Source of the DNA: Janthinobacterium sp. ROICE36
Lineage (GTDB): Bacteria > Pseudomonadota > Gammaproteobacteria > Burkholderiales > Burkholderiaceae_D
Direction: 5' to 3'
NCBI RefSeq assembly: GCF_002869965.1
Contig: NZ_PEBS01000061.1
Coordinates: 1-33,604 of the forward strand
DNA: 33,604 bases
In this document: in pieces, positions 1 to 7,528 of the stretch
Layout of the letters: each line of letters begins with the position of its first letter
How positions within the stretch are numbered: the stretch's first letter is position 1
Made by a program: the position numbers and the translations under genes
The notes under the pieces: model-generated
What the model was told of the DNA's origin: nothing
Seen by the model: only the letters and a program-made list of their open reading frames with translations
The model's database searches: none

Positions 1-1
1 T

Positions 2-91
2 AGCAAGAAGTGGACGATGCCAATACGGGACTGGAAAGCGGCACTGAACCGCTTCGCCATCCAGTTTGAAGACCGGGTACCGCAGACTTAA
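2..91 (+). CDS. IS256-family transposase, C-terminal fragment (cut by window edge)
   Basis: Only the last 29 codons are inside the window, ending in TAA at 89-91. The translated tail contains KKWTMPIRDWKAALNRFAI, which is the conserved C-terminal signature of IS256-family (MULE-like, DDE) transposases: a K-W-T/x-P-I-R-x-W run followed by AxNxFAI-x-F. The gene is therefore probably complete to the left of the window and is not truncated at its 3' end. A candidate terminal inverted repeat follows within 40 bp, so this is the right-hand end of an insertion sequence abutting the patatin gene. The family call is from motif memory; the exact IS name cannot be given. Confidence 0.85.
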   Translation, partial: SKKWTMPIRDWKAALNRFAIQFEDRVPQT

Positions 92-100
92 ACGAAAAAC

Positions 101-127
101 CGTTTACACAGAATTCAGTACACCCCC
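101..127. repeat. Candidate terminal inverted repeat (right end) of the IS256-family element
   Basis: Ten bases after the transposase stop there is a run of the type seen at IS256-family ends (GTTTACACAGAATTC then GTACACCCCC). The partner end lies outside the window, so neither the exact boundary nor the 8-9 bp target duplication can be verified. Confidence 0.4.
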
Positions 128-252
128 GGGCAGGTGCGCACGAAATTTGTCAGCATAAACATTTAAGACGGTCTTCAGTGCCAGCAGCCCCGCTTGCGCT
201 ACAATCGGCTCTCCTTTGTTGCCACTGCCGCGCGCGGTTCTCTTCTGCCACT

Positions 253-1164
253 ATGTTCCCTAAACGCCTGACCCTGCTTGCCCTGGCCGCCTTTGCGCTG
301 GCCGGCTGCGATACCACCGTCCCGAAACCCCTACAAGTATTGACTCCCCCCGAGCCCATCGTCGTGCCGCCGCGCAAGATCAAGATCGGCCTGGCGCTGG
401 GCGGCGGCGCGGCGCGCGGATTCGCGCATATCGGCGTGATCAAGGCGCTCGAATCGCAGGGCATCCACGCCGACATCGTCACCGGCACCAGCGCCGGCAG
501 CGTGGTGGGCGCCTTGTATGCGGCGGGCAACAATGGCTTCGCCCTGCAAAAGATGGCCTTCGACATGGACGAGGCGGCCATTTCCGACTGGGCCTTGCCC
601 CTGTTTGGCAAGTCGTCCGGCGTATTGAAGGGCGAGGCGCTGCAAAGCTATGTCAACAAGGCTGTCGGCGGCGTGCCGCTGGAAAAACTCAAGATTCCGT
701 TTGGCGTGGTGGCGACCGACCTCAAGAATGGCCAACCGATCCTGTTCCAACGCGGCAACACCGGCATGGCCGTGCGCGCCTCGTCGGCCGTGCCGGGCGT
801 GTTCCAGCCCGTGACGATCGCCGGCCATACTTATGTCGATGGCGGCCTGGTCGCTCCCGTGCCCGTGCGCTTTGCGCGCGACATGGGCGCCGATTTCATC
901 ATCGCCGTGAATATCTCGTCGCAAACGGATACGCAAAAGGCCATCAGTTCGATGGAAGTGCTGATGCAGACGTTCGCCATCATGGGCCAGCGCATCAACC
1001 AGTTCGAGCTGAAAGATGCCGACGTGGTGATCCAGCCCAGCCTGGGCACCATGAAGGGCAACGATTTCAACAGTCGCAATCAGGCCATCCTGGCAGGCGA
1101 GCAGGCGACCTTTGCCGTCATGGTGCAGCTCAAGCAAAAGCTGAAAGCCAAGCGCGAGCAGTAA
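253..1164 (+). CDS. Patatin-like phospholipase lipoprotein (RssA type)
   Basis: A 303-residue protein with a patatin-type serine hydrolase fold. Visible motifs: oxyanion-hole loop GGGAARG at residues 50-56, nucleophile elbow GTSAG with Ser80, and the DGG motif with Asp196, which together give the Ser-Asp dyad. The N-terminus is a lipoprotein signal peptide (KRLTLLALAAFALAGC) with the lipobox Cys at residue 19, so the enzyme is probably anchored in the cell envelope and acts on phospholipid acyl esters; the substrate is inferred from the family. An in-frame ATG at 178 would add 25 residues, but that would bury the signal peptide, so 253 is preferred. No clear Shine-Dalgarno is visible. The gene lies directly downstream of an IS256-family end, so its native promoter region may have been altered. 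Confidence 0.85.
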   Translation: MFPKRLTLLALAAFALAGCDTTVPKPLQVLTPPEPIVVPPRKIKIGLALGGGAARGFAHIGVIKALESQGIHADIVTGTSAGSVVGALYAAGNNGFALQKMAFDMDEAAISDWALPLFGKSSGVLKGEALQSYVNKAVGGVPLEKLKIPFGVVATDLKNGQPILFQRGNTGMAVRASSAVPGVFQPVTIAGHTYVDGGLVAPVPVRFARDMGADFIIAVNISSQTDTQKAISSMEVLMQTFAIMGQRINQFELKDADVVIQPSLGTMKGNDFNSRNQAILAGEQATFAVMVQLKQKLKAKREQ

Positions 1165-1234
1165 GCTAGCAGTAAGCGAGCGCGCCGCCGCGCATTTCGT
1201 ATACAATTTTGCTTCAACATAACAAGGATGCACC

Positions 1235-1642
1235 ATGCAATCGAAACCGATTTTGACCCTGGACGACGTAAAGAAAATCGCTGCCGCCGCCGAAGCGGAA
1301 GCGGTCAAGAATAACTGGGCGGTCGCGATCGCCATCGTCGACGACGGCGGCCACCTGCTGTGGCTGCAGCGCATGGACGGCGTGGCGCCGATCTCGTCGC
1401 ACATCGCCCCATCGAAAGCCAAGACGGCGGCGCTGGGCCGCCGCGAATCGCGCATCTATGAAGAGATGATCAATGGCGGCCGCGTGTCGTTCCTGAGCGC
1501 GCCGGAAATCGACGGCTTGCTCGAAGGCGGCGTGCCCATCGTGTTCGACGGCCACTACGTGGGCGCCGTTGGCGTCTCGGGCGTGAAATCGGCGGAAGAT
1601 GCGCAAATCGCGAAAGCGGGTATCGCGGCACTGACGGCCTAA
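1235..1642 (+). CDS. GlcG/HbpS-family (DUF336) protein
   Basis: A 135-residue soluble protein matching the GlcG/HbpS-like fold (Pfam Haem_degrading family, DUF336). It has the typical start SKPxLTLDDVKKIAAAAEAEA, the AIVDDGGHLLWLQRMDGV strand pair, the alanine/lysine-rich helix SKAKTAALGRRES, and the glycine-rich end VGAVGVSGVKSAEDAQIA. Members occur beside glycolate oxidase genes or bind haem extracellularly in Streptomyces (HbpS); no signal peptide is seen here, so it is probably cytoplasmic. The function is not established for the family. It has an AAGGA ribosome-binding site 7-8 bases before the ATG and an upstream TATACAAT at 1200-1207 that may be its -10. A strong terminator follows, so it is probably a single-gene transcript. 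Confidence 0.8.
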   Translation: MQSKPILTLDDVKKIAAAAEAEAVKNNWAVAIAIVDDGGHLLWLQRMDGVAPISSHIAPSKAKTAALGRRESRIYEEMINGGRVSFLSAPEIDGLLEGGVPIVFDGHYVGAVGVSGVKSAEDAQIAKAGIAALTA

Positions 1643-1666
1643 GTAGTCGCCGCAGTTGCAGAACCA

Positions 1667-1696
1667 GCCGCCCCGTGCAAGCCGGGCGGCTTTTTT
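1667..1696 (+). terminator. Rho-independent terminator after the GlcG-like gene
   Basis: A perfect 7-bp GC stem (GCCGCCC at 1667-1673 with GGGCGGC at 1684-1690) is followed directly by six T. It separates the GlcG-like gene from the carAB promoter. Confidence 0.85.
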
Positions 1697-1757
1697 CATG
1701 GGGCGGGGGATTTATGCTGCTGCGCAAAAAAATGCCGCCCAATCTATATTTTCTTCC

Positions 1758-1786
1758 TTGTGGAAAAGCTGCCTTTTGGTTATAAT
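1758..1786 (+). promoter_or_regulatory. Sigma70-type promoter for carAB
   Basis: TTGTGG at 1758-1763 and a consensus TATAAT at 1781-1786 are separated by 17 bases. Transcription would begin near 1792 and give a leader of about 145 nt before carA. Confidence 0.7.
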
Positions 1787-1791
1787 TCAAA

Positions 1792-1937
1792 GGTTTAGCC
1801 AATCACACATATACCGTAGCGACTACCCATCCCCTCATTCAAAATGACCGTTGAAACACCCTGAGTGCAGTTGGCTCGGGTAACTAGGCGGTCGGTCTGA
1901 CGTGGCGCAGCTACGGTAACTTTATCAGGAGTTGCCC
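1792..1937 (+). promoter_or_regulatory. Structured carA 5' leader, possible cis-regulatory RNA
   Basis: Three nested complementary pairs can be read: outer ACCGTAGC (1813-1820) with GCTACGGT (1910-1917), middle GACCG (1846-1850) with CGGTC (1889-1893, or the second copy 1893-1897), and an inner hairpin CCCTGAG (1859-1865) with CTCGGG (1875-1880) carrying a bulged T. The outer arm ends 10 bases before the AGGAG ribosome-binding site (1927-1931). I do not recognise this as a named riboswitch family. Regulation of carAB by pyrimidines or arginine would make sense but is inference. Confidence 0.45.
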
Positions 1938-3116
1938 TTGCCGCCATTTTTTTCTGGCCCTGCCGTTCCAGCCATATTAGCGCTTGCTGATGGAACGATC
2001 TTTAAAGGTTTTTCGATCGGTGCCGCCGGTCATACCACGGGCGAGGTTGTTTTCAATACCTCGATGACCGGGTATCAGGAAATCCTTACTGACCCAAGCT
2101 ATTGCCGCCAGATGGTCACCCTGACCTATCCGCATATCGGCAATACGGGCGTCAATCCGGAAGATGTCGAGTCTTCCAAGGTGCACGCCGCTGGCCTCAT
2201 CATCCGCGATCTGCCATTACTGGCATCCAATTTCCGTTCCACGCTCTCCCTGTCCGATTACCTGAAAGCTGAAAATATCGTCGCCATCGCCGGCATCGAT
2301 ACCCGCAAGCTGACGCGCATCCTGCGTGAAAAAGGTGCGCAGGGCGGCGCCATCCTGGTCGGCACGCAAGGCAATGAGCCATCCGCCGCGCAAGCGCTGG
2401 AACTGGCCCGTTCCTTCCCCGGCCTGGCCGGCATGGACCTGGCCAAGGTGGTATCAAGCAAGGCCGCATACGAATACCGCGAAACGGAATGGACTCTGGG
2501 TGCAGGCTACGGCCAGCTGGCCGATGCGGACGCGAAATACCACGTGGTCGCCTTCGACTACGGCGTCAAGCGCAACATCCTGCGCATGTTGACGTCGCGC
2601 GGCTGCAAAGTCACCGTGCTGCCGGCGCAAGCGACGGCGGCCGACGCCCTGGCACTGAATCCGGACGGCATCTTCCTGTCGAACGGCCCCGGCGACCCGG
2701 AACCGTGCGACTACGCCATCGCTGCTACCCGCGAGCTGATCGAGAAGGGCATCCCGACCTTCGGCATCTGCCTCGGTCACCAGATCATGGCGATCGCTTC
2801 CGGCGCGAAAACGCTGAAGATGAAGTTCGGCCACCACGGCGCCAACCACCCGGTGCAAGACCTGGAAACCAAGCAAGTCTTGATTACCTCGCAAAACCAC
2901 GGTTTCGCCGTCGATGCGGCAACCTTGCCCGCGAATTGCCGCGCGACCCATGAATCGCTGTTCGACGGCTCCCTGCAGGGCTTTGCCCGCACGGACAAGC
3001 CGGCCTTCTGCTTCCAGGGCCACCCTGAAGCGTCGCCGGGCCCGATGGATGTTGCTTACCTGTTTGACCGCTTCATCAACTTGATGGCTGCGGAGGAGAA
3101 AAAGAAAAATGCCTAA
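1938..3116 (+). CDS. carA: Carbamoyl-phosphate synthase, small (glutamine amidotransferase) subunit
   Basis: CarA hydrolyses glutamine and channels ammonia to CarB for carbamoyl phosphate, feeding arginine and pyrimidine synthesis in the cytoplasm. The N-terminal CPSase small-chain domain (ALADGTIFKG, GEVVFNTSMTGYQE) is followed by a class I amidotransferase domain with FGICLGHQ (nucleophile Cys about 278) and GHPEASPGP (His about 362, Glu about 364), so the triad is complete. No ATG is available near the start. AGGAG at 1927-1931 lies six bases before TTG 1938 and touches the alternative TTG at 1932, so TTG 1938 is chosen (392 aa; 394 from 1932). It overlaps carB by 8 bp, which implies translational coupling. 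TTG initiation may itself limit expression. Confidence 0.97.
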   Translation: MPPFFSGPAVPAILALADGTIFKGFSIGAAGHTTGEVVFNTSMTGYQEILTDPSYCRQMVTLTYPHIGNTGVNPEDVESSKVHAAGLIIRDLPLLASNFRSTLSLSDYLKAENIVAIAGIDTRKLTRILREKGAQGGAILVGTQGNEPSAAQALELARSFPGLAGMDLAKVVSSKAAYEYRETEWTLGAGYGQLADADAKYHVVAFDYGVKRNILRMLTSRGCKVTVLPAQATAADALALNPDGIFLSNGPGDPEPCDYAIAATRELIEKGIPTFGICLGHQIMAIASGAKTLKMKFGHHGANHPVQDLETKQVLITSQNHGFAVDAATLPANCRATHESLFDGSLQGFARTDKPAFCFQGHPEASPGPMDVAYLFDRFINLMAAEEKKKNA

Positions 3117-6100
3117 ACGTTTAGATATTAAAAGTATTCTGATTATTGGTGCTGGCCCGATCGTCATCGGCCAGGCCTGTGAATTCGATTATTCCGGCGC
3201 GCAAGCGTGCAAGGCCCTGCGCGAAGAGGGCTACAAAGTCATCCTGGTCAACAGCAATCCTGCAACCATCATGACGGATCCGGAAATGGCCGACGTGACG
3301 TATATCGAACCGATCACCTGGTCGGTGGTTGAACGCATCATCGCCAAGGAGCGTCCTGACGCCATCCTGCCGACGATGGGCGGCCAGACCGCGCTGAACT
3401 GCGCGCTGGACCTGTTCAACAATGGCGTGCTGGCAAAATACAACGTCGAGCTGATCGGCGCGTCGCCGGAAGCCATCGACAAGGCGGAAGACCGTTCCAA
3501 GTTCAAGGACGCGATGACCAAGATCGGCCTCGGTTCGGCCCGTTCCGGCGTGGCGCACTCGATGGACGAAGCCTGGACCGTGCAGCGCACCTTGGGCTTC
3601 CCGACCATCATCCGTCCATCGTTCACCATGGGCGGTTCCGGTGGCGGCATCGCCTACAACGAAGAAGAATTCGAAACCATCTGCAAGCGCGGCCTGGAAG
3701 CCTCGCCGACGAAAGAGTTGCTGATCGAAGAATCGTTGCTGGGCTGGAAAGAGTACGAGATGGAAGTGGTGCGCGACAAGGCGGACAACTGCATCATCAT
3801 TTGCTCGATCGAAAACCTCGATCCGATGGGCGTGCACACGGGCGACTCCATCACGGTGGCGCCAGCACAAACCCTGACGGACAAGGAATACCAGATCATG
3901 CGCAATGCCAGTCTGGCAGTGCTGCGCGAGATCGGTGTCGACACCGGTGGCTCGAACGTGCAATTCTCGATCAACCCTGTCGATGGCCGCATGATCGTCA
4001 TCGAGATGAACCCGCGCGTATCGCGTTCGTCGGCCCTGGCCTCGAAAGCGACGGGTTTCCCGATTGCAAAAATCGCCGCCAAGCTGGCCGTCGGTTACAC
4101 CCTGGACGAGCTGCGCAACGAAATCACGGGCGGCGCCACGCCGGCCTCGTTCGAGCCGTCGATCGATTACGTCGTCACGAAGATTCCCCGTTTCACGTTC
4201 GAGAAATTCCCCACCGCCGACCATCACCTGACGACGCAGATGAAGTCCGTCGGCGAAGTGATGGCGATTGGTCGTACCTTCCAGGAATCGTTCCAGAAAG
4301 CCTTGCGCGGCCTGGAAGTGGGCGTGGATGGCATGAACGAAAAGACCAAGGACCGCGAAAAGATCGAAGAAGAACTGGGCGAGCCTGGTCCTGAGCGCAT
4401 CTGGTACGTGGGCGATGCGTTTGCCCAGGGCTTCACCCTGGAAGAAGTGCACAACCTGACCAAGATCGATCCATGGTTTTTGATCCAGATCAAGGAAATC
4501 GTCGACCTGGAACTGTGGCTCGATACGCAGAAGCTGGACAACCTGGACAAGAACACCCTGTACAAGTTGAAACAGAAGGGTTTCTCCGACCGCCGCCTGG
4601 GCTTTTTGTTGCAGACGACCGACACGGCCGTGCGCCTGCAGCGCCATGCGCTGAACATCCGTCCCGTCTACAAACGCGTCGATACCTGCGCGGCAGAATT
4701 TTCGACCGACACGGCGTACATGTATTCCACGTACGACGAAGAGTGCGAATCGAATCCGACCGACAAGAAAAAGATCATGGTGCTGGGCGGTGGCCCGAAC
4801 CGTATCGGCCAGGGTATCGAGTTTGACTATTGCTGCGTCCACGCAGCCCTCGCCATGCGCGAAGACGGCTACGAAACGATCATGGTCAATTGTAATCCAG
4901 AAACGGTTTCGACCGACTACGATACCTCGGACCGTTTGTACTTTGAGTCGCTGACCTTGGAAGACGTGCTGGAAATCGTCGCCATCGAAAAACCGGTGGG
5001 CGTGATCGTGCAGTACGGTGGCCAGACCCCGCTGAAACTGGCGCTGGACCTGGAAGCGAACGGCGTACCGATCATCGGCACTTCGCCCGACATGATCGAT
5101 GCGGCCGAAGACCGCGAGCGTTTCCAGCAATTGTTGCACAAGCTGCAACTGCGTCAGCCGCCTAACCGCACCGCGCGCACGGAAGCCGACGCTTTGGCGC
5201 TGGCGCAGGAAATCGGCTACCCGCTGGTCGTGCGTCCATCGTACGTGCTGGGCGGCCGCGCCATGGAAATCGTCCATGAGCAACGCGACCTCGAGCGCTA
5301 CATGCGCGAAGCCGTCAAGGTATCGCACGATTCGCCCGTGTTGCTGGACCGCTTCCTGAACGACGCCATCGAGTGCGACGTCGATTGCATCTCCGACGGC
5401 GAAACGACCTTCATCGGCGGCGTGATGGAACACATCGAACAGGCTGGCGTGCACTCGGGCGACTCGGCTTGCTCGCTGCCGCCTTATTCGCTGTCGCAAG
5501 AAACCATCGATGAACTGAAACGCCAGACGGCGCTGATGGCCAAGGGCTTGAATGTGGTCGGCCTGATGAACGTGCAGTTCGCCATCCAGAAGCAGGAAAT
5601 CGACGGCGAAATGAAAGATGTCGTCTTCGTGCTGGAAGTGAACCCCCGTGCTTCGCGTACCGTGCCTTTCGTCTCGAAAGCCACGGGCTTGCAACTGGCG
5701 AAAATTGCCGCCCGCTGCATGGTCGGTCAATCGCTGGCTTCGCAAGGCATCACGCAGGAAGTCGTGCCGCCATACTTCAGCGTCAAGGAAGCCGTGTTCC
5801 CGTTCGTCAAGTTCCCGGGTGTGGACACCATCCTGGGCCCTGAAATGAAATCGACGGGCGAAGTCATGGGCGTGGGCCTGACGTTTGGCGAAGCGTTTGT
5901 GAAATCGCAACTGGGCGCCGGCGTGAACCTGCCAAAATCGGGCAAGGTCTTCATCAGCGTGAAAGCGTCGGACAAGCCGCGCGCCGTGCAAGTGGCGCGC
6001 GACCTGGTCGAGTCCGGTTTCACCGTGGTCGCCACCAAGGGCACCGCCGCCGTGATCGCTGCTGCCGGCATCGCCGTCACGCCAGTGAACAAGGTGATCG

Positions 6101-6339
6101 AAGGCCGTCCGCACATCGTCGACATGATCAAGAACCATGAAATCGTGCTGGTGATTAACACCGTCGAAGAAAAACGCAGCGCCATCGTCGATTCGCGGGC
6201 CATCCGCACCTCGGCCCTGGCGTCGCGCGTGACGACCTACACCACCATCGCGGGCGCGGAAGCAGCCGTCGAAGGCATCCGTCATCTGGATGAGTTGCGC
6301 GTGTACGATCTGCAAAGCCTGCACAAGACCTTGAACTAA
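3109..6339 (+). CDS. carB: Carbamoyl-phosphate synthase, large (ammonia-dependent) subunit
   Basis: CarB (1076 aa, normal family length) uses bicarbonate, ammonia from CarA and two ATP to make carbamoyl phosphate. The internal duplication is clear: IIGAGPIVIGQACEFDYSG near residues 12-30 and MVLGGGPNRIGQGIEFDY near 555-573 open the two ATP-grasp halves (carboxyphosphate and carbamoyl-phosphate synthetase). An oligomerisation region lies between them (about 400-550), and an MGS-like allosteric domain (about 940-1076) begins near SGKVFISVKASDKPRAVQVA; in enterobacteria this domain binds UMP, IMP and ornithine. The start overlaps the carA stop by 8 bp. Two hairpins follow the stop before greA, so greA may be partly uncoupled from carAB. 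Confidence 0.98.
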   Translation: MPKRLDIKSILIIGAGPIVIGQACEFDYSGAQACKALREEGYKVILVNSNPATIMTDPEMADVTYIEPITWSVVERIIAKERPDAILPTMGGQTALNCALDLFNNGVLAKYNVELIGASPEAIDKAEDRSKFKDAMTKIGLGSARSGVAHSMDEAWTVQRTLGFPTIIRPSFTMGGSGGGIAYNEEEFETICKRGLEASPTKELLIEESLLGWKEYEMEVVRDKADNCIIICSIENLDPMGVHTGDSITVAPAQTLTDKEYQIMRNASLAVLREIGVDTGGSNVQFSINPVDGRMIVIEMNPRVSRSSALASKATGFPIAKIAAKLAVGYTLDELRNEITGGATPASFEPSIDYVVTKIPRFTFEKFPTADHHLTTQMKSVGEVMAIGRTFQESFQKALRGLEVGVDGMNEKTKDREKIEEELGEPGPERIWYVGDAFAQGFTLEEVHNLTKIDPWFLIQIKEIVDLELWLDTQKLDNLDKNTLYKLKQKGFSDRRLGFLLQTTDTAVRLQRHALNIRPVYKRVDTCAAEFSTDTAYMYSTYDEECESNPTDKKKIMVLGGGPNRIGQGIEFDYCCVHAALAMREDGYETIMVNCNPETVSTDYDTSDRLYFESLTLEDVLEIVAIEKPVGVIVQYGGQTPLKLALDLEANGVPIIGTSPDMIDAAEDRERFQQLLHKLQLRQPPNRTARTEADALALAQEIGYPLVVRPSYVLGGRAMEIVHEQRDLERYMREAVKVSHDSPVLLDRFLNDAIECDVDCISDGETTFIGGVMEHIEQAGVHSGDSACSLPPYSLSQETIDELKRQTALMAKGLNVVGLMNVQFAIQKQEIDGEMKDVVFVLEVNPRASRTVPFVSKATGLQLAKIAARCMVGQSLASQGITQEVVPPYFSVKEAVFPFVKFPGVDTILGPEMKSTGEVMGVGLTFGEAFVKSQLGAGVNLPKSGKVFISVKASDKPRAVQVARDLVESGFTVVATKGTAAVIAAAGIAVTPVNKVIEGRPHIVDMIKNHEIVLVINTVEEKRSAIVDSRAIRTSALASRVTTYTTIAGAEAAVEGIRHLDELRVYDLQSLHKTLN

Positions 6340-6349
6340 GCGTGTTATT

Positions 6350-6380
6350 TGCAGTGGCCGCCGTTAGGCGGTACACTGCA
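6350..6380 (+). other. Long hairpin downstream of carB
   Basis: TGCAGTG (6350-6356) pairs with CACTGCA (6374-6380), and inside it CCGCC (6358-6362) pairs with GGCGG (6367-6371) around a GTTA loop. There is no T-tract, so it may be a processing or mRNA-stability element rather than a terminator. Confidence 0.5.
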
Positions 6381-6388
6381 TGCTTATC

Positions 6389-6434
6389 AACCACAGAGTT
6401 CCGTGCAGAGCAGCGCGCGGCCTCTGTGGTTTTC
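6389..6434 (+). terminator. Second carB-greA hairpin, possible partial terminator
   Basis: A perfect 10-bp stem AACCACAGAG (6389-6398) with CTCTGTGGTT (6422-6431) is followed by a short T run (TTTTCACTT). The 23-nt loop and weak T-tract suggest an inefficient terminator or an attenuator before greA. Confidence 0.5.
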
Positions 6435-6505
6435 ACTTGGTGCATCCGTTAACCGTGACAAAACACGGACAACGGCGCCGATAACTAGCAGATAGTAGAG
6501 ATAAC

Positions 6506-6982
6506 ATGACCTCAGTCCCATTGACCACATACGGTGCAGAGCTTCTGAAAGAAGAGCTGCATCATTTGAAGACCAAGGAACGCCGCATCGTCATCGATGC
6601 GATCGCCGAAGCGCGTTCGCACGGCGACCTGTCGGAAAACGCCGAGTATGACGCCGCCAAGGAGCGCCAGGCGTTCGTGGAAGGCCGCATCGCCGAACTC
6701 GAAGGCAAGCTGGGCGCAGCGCAAATCATCGACCCGACCGCGCTCGACGCGGAAGGCCGCGTGGTCTTTGCCGCGACCGTGAACCTGGAAGACCTGGAAT
6801 CGGGCCAGAAAGTCACGTACCAGATCGTGGGCCTCGATGAAGCCGACCTGAAAAAAAACAAAGTGTCCGTGACGTCCCCGATCGCCCGCGCGCTGATCGG
6901 CAAGTACGCCGGCGACGTGGTGGAAGTGCAGGCGCCGTCCGGCCCGCGCGAGTACGAAATCCTGGAAGTGCTGTACATCTGA
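6506..6982 (+). CDS. greA: Transcription elongation factor GreA
   Basis: A 158-residue GreA, the usual length. It rescues backtracked RNA polymerase by stimulating transcript cleavage through the secondary channel. The N-terminal coiled coil carries the tip motif HGDLSENAEYDAAKERQ with the acidic pair Asp41 and Glu44 that coordinates the catalytic Mg2+. The C-terminal FKBP-like domain includes YQIVGLDEADLKKNKVS and SPIARALIGKYAGDVVEV. The ribosome-binding site is weak (AGAG). The TGA stop overlaps the ATG of the next gene (ATG begins at the last base of the stop), so the two are translationally coupled. carAB-greA linkage is common in betaproteobacteria. Confidence 0.97.
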   Translation: MTSVPLTTYGAELLKEELHHLKTKERRIVIDAIAEARSHGDLSENAEYDAAKERQAFVEGRIAELEGKLGAAQIIDPTALDAEGRVVFAATVNLEDLESGQKVTYQIVGLDEADLKKNKVSVTSPIARALIGKYAGDVVEVQAPSGPREYEILEVLYI

Positions 6983-7425
6983 TGCTGGGCCGCGTGCGCC
7001 TCCTCGTTGCCACCCTGTGGGCGGGCAGCCTGTGGACCAACGGTTTCATCGTGGCGCCCACGCTGTTCGGGACATTGAGCGACCGTGTGCTGGCAGGCAA
7101 TATCGCCGGCAGCATGTTCCGTGCCGAGGCCTGGCTGTCATTTGCTTGCGCTGTAGTCTTGCTGGCCTTGCTGCAGTGGCGCCCCGGCGCACTGGAGCTG
7201 AAGCGCCGGCGCCTGCTGGCCGCGCTGGTGCTGGCCATGCTGGTGTGCGCGCTGCTCAGCTATTTCGGTATTTCGCCCCTGATGGCCGAACTCAAGGCGC
7301 AAGCGCCGTCGGGCATCATGGACGAAGCCATGCGCAGCCGCTTCGGCATACTGCATGGCGTGTCGACCGTGATCTTTGCCGTACAAAGCTTGCTGGCGGG
7401 CGTATTGATCTGGAAACAACAGTAG
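6982..7425 (+). CDS. DUF4149-type small membrane protein
   Basis: A 147-residue inner-membrane protein with about four predicted helices (near residues 5-25, 48-66, 79-99 and 124-143). The N-terminal segment VATLWAGSLWTNGFIVAPTLF and the later MRSRFGILHGVS match the DUF4149 family (LW-G-x-W-x-x-x-x-V-A-P-x-LF, then a short xRFxxLHGxS turn). Members usually follow greA in betaproteobacteria, as here, where the start overlaps the greA stop. Function unknown; the tight coupling to greA suggests co-expression rather than a shared mechanism. Confidence 0.8.
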   Translation: MLGRVRLLVATLWAGSLWTNGFIVAPTLFGTLSDRVLAGNIAGSMFRAEAWLSFACAVVLLALLQWRPGALELKRRRLLAALVLAMLVCALLSYFGISPLMAELKAQAPSGIMDEAMRSRFGILHGVSTVIFAVQSLLAGVLIWKQQ

Positions 7426-7452
7426 TTTGATGTAAGTAAAGTACACATGAAA

Positions 7453-7490
7453 AAGCGGAGCAGGGGATATCCCGTGCTCCGCTTCTTGTT
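7453..7490. terminator. Bidirectional-type hairpin between convergent DUF4149 and yhbY genes
   Basis: A perfect 10-bp stem AAGCGGAGCA (7453-7462) with TGCTCCGCTT (7475-7484) is followed by CTTGTTT on the plus strand and by TTTTCATG on the minus strand, so it can serve both converging genes. A second stem, CCCGGCA (7496-7502) with TGCCGGG (7513-7519), lies on the yhbY side. Confidence 0.75.
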
Positions 7491-7528
7491 TCAAGCCCGG
7501 CAGCCTTGCGGTTGCCGGGTGAACAGGC

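Noticed and set aside
3121..6324. 1067-codon open frame on the minus strand opposite carB
   Set aside because: It is an antisense shadow of carB caused by GC-rich codon bias: no ribosome-binding site, no recognisable domain, His/Arg-rich composition.
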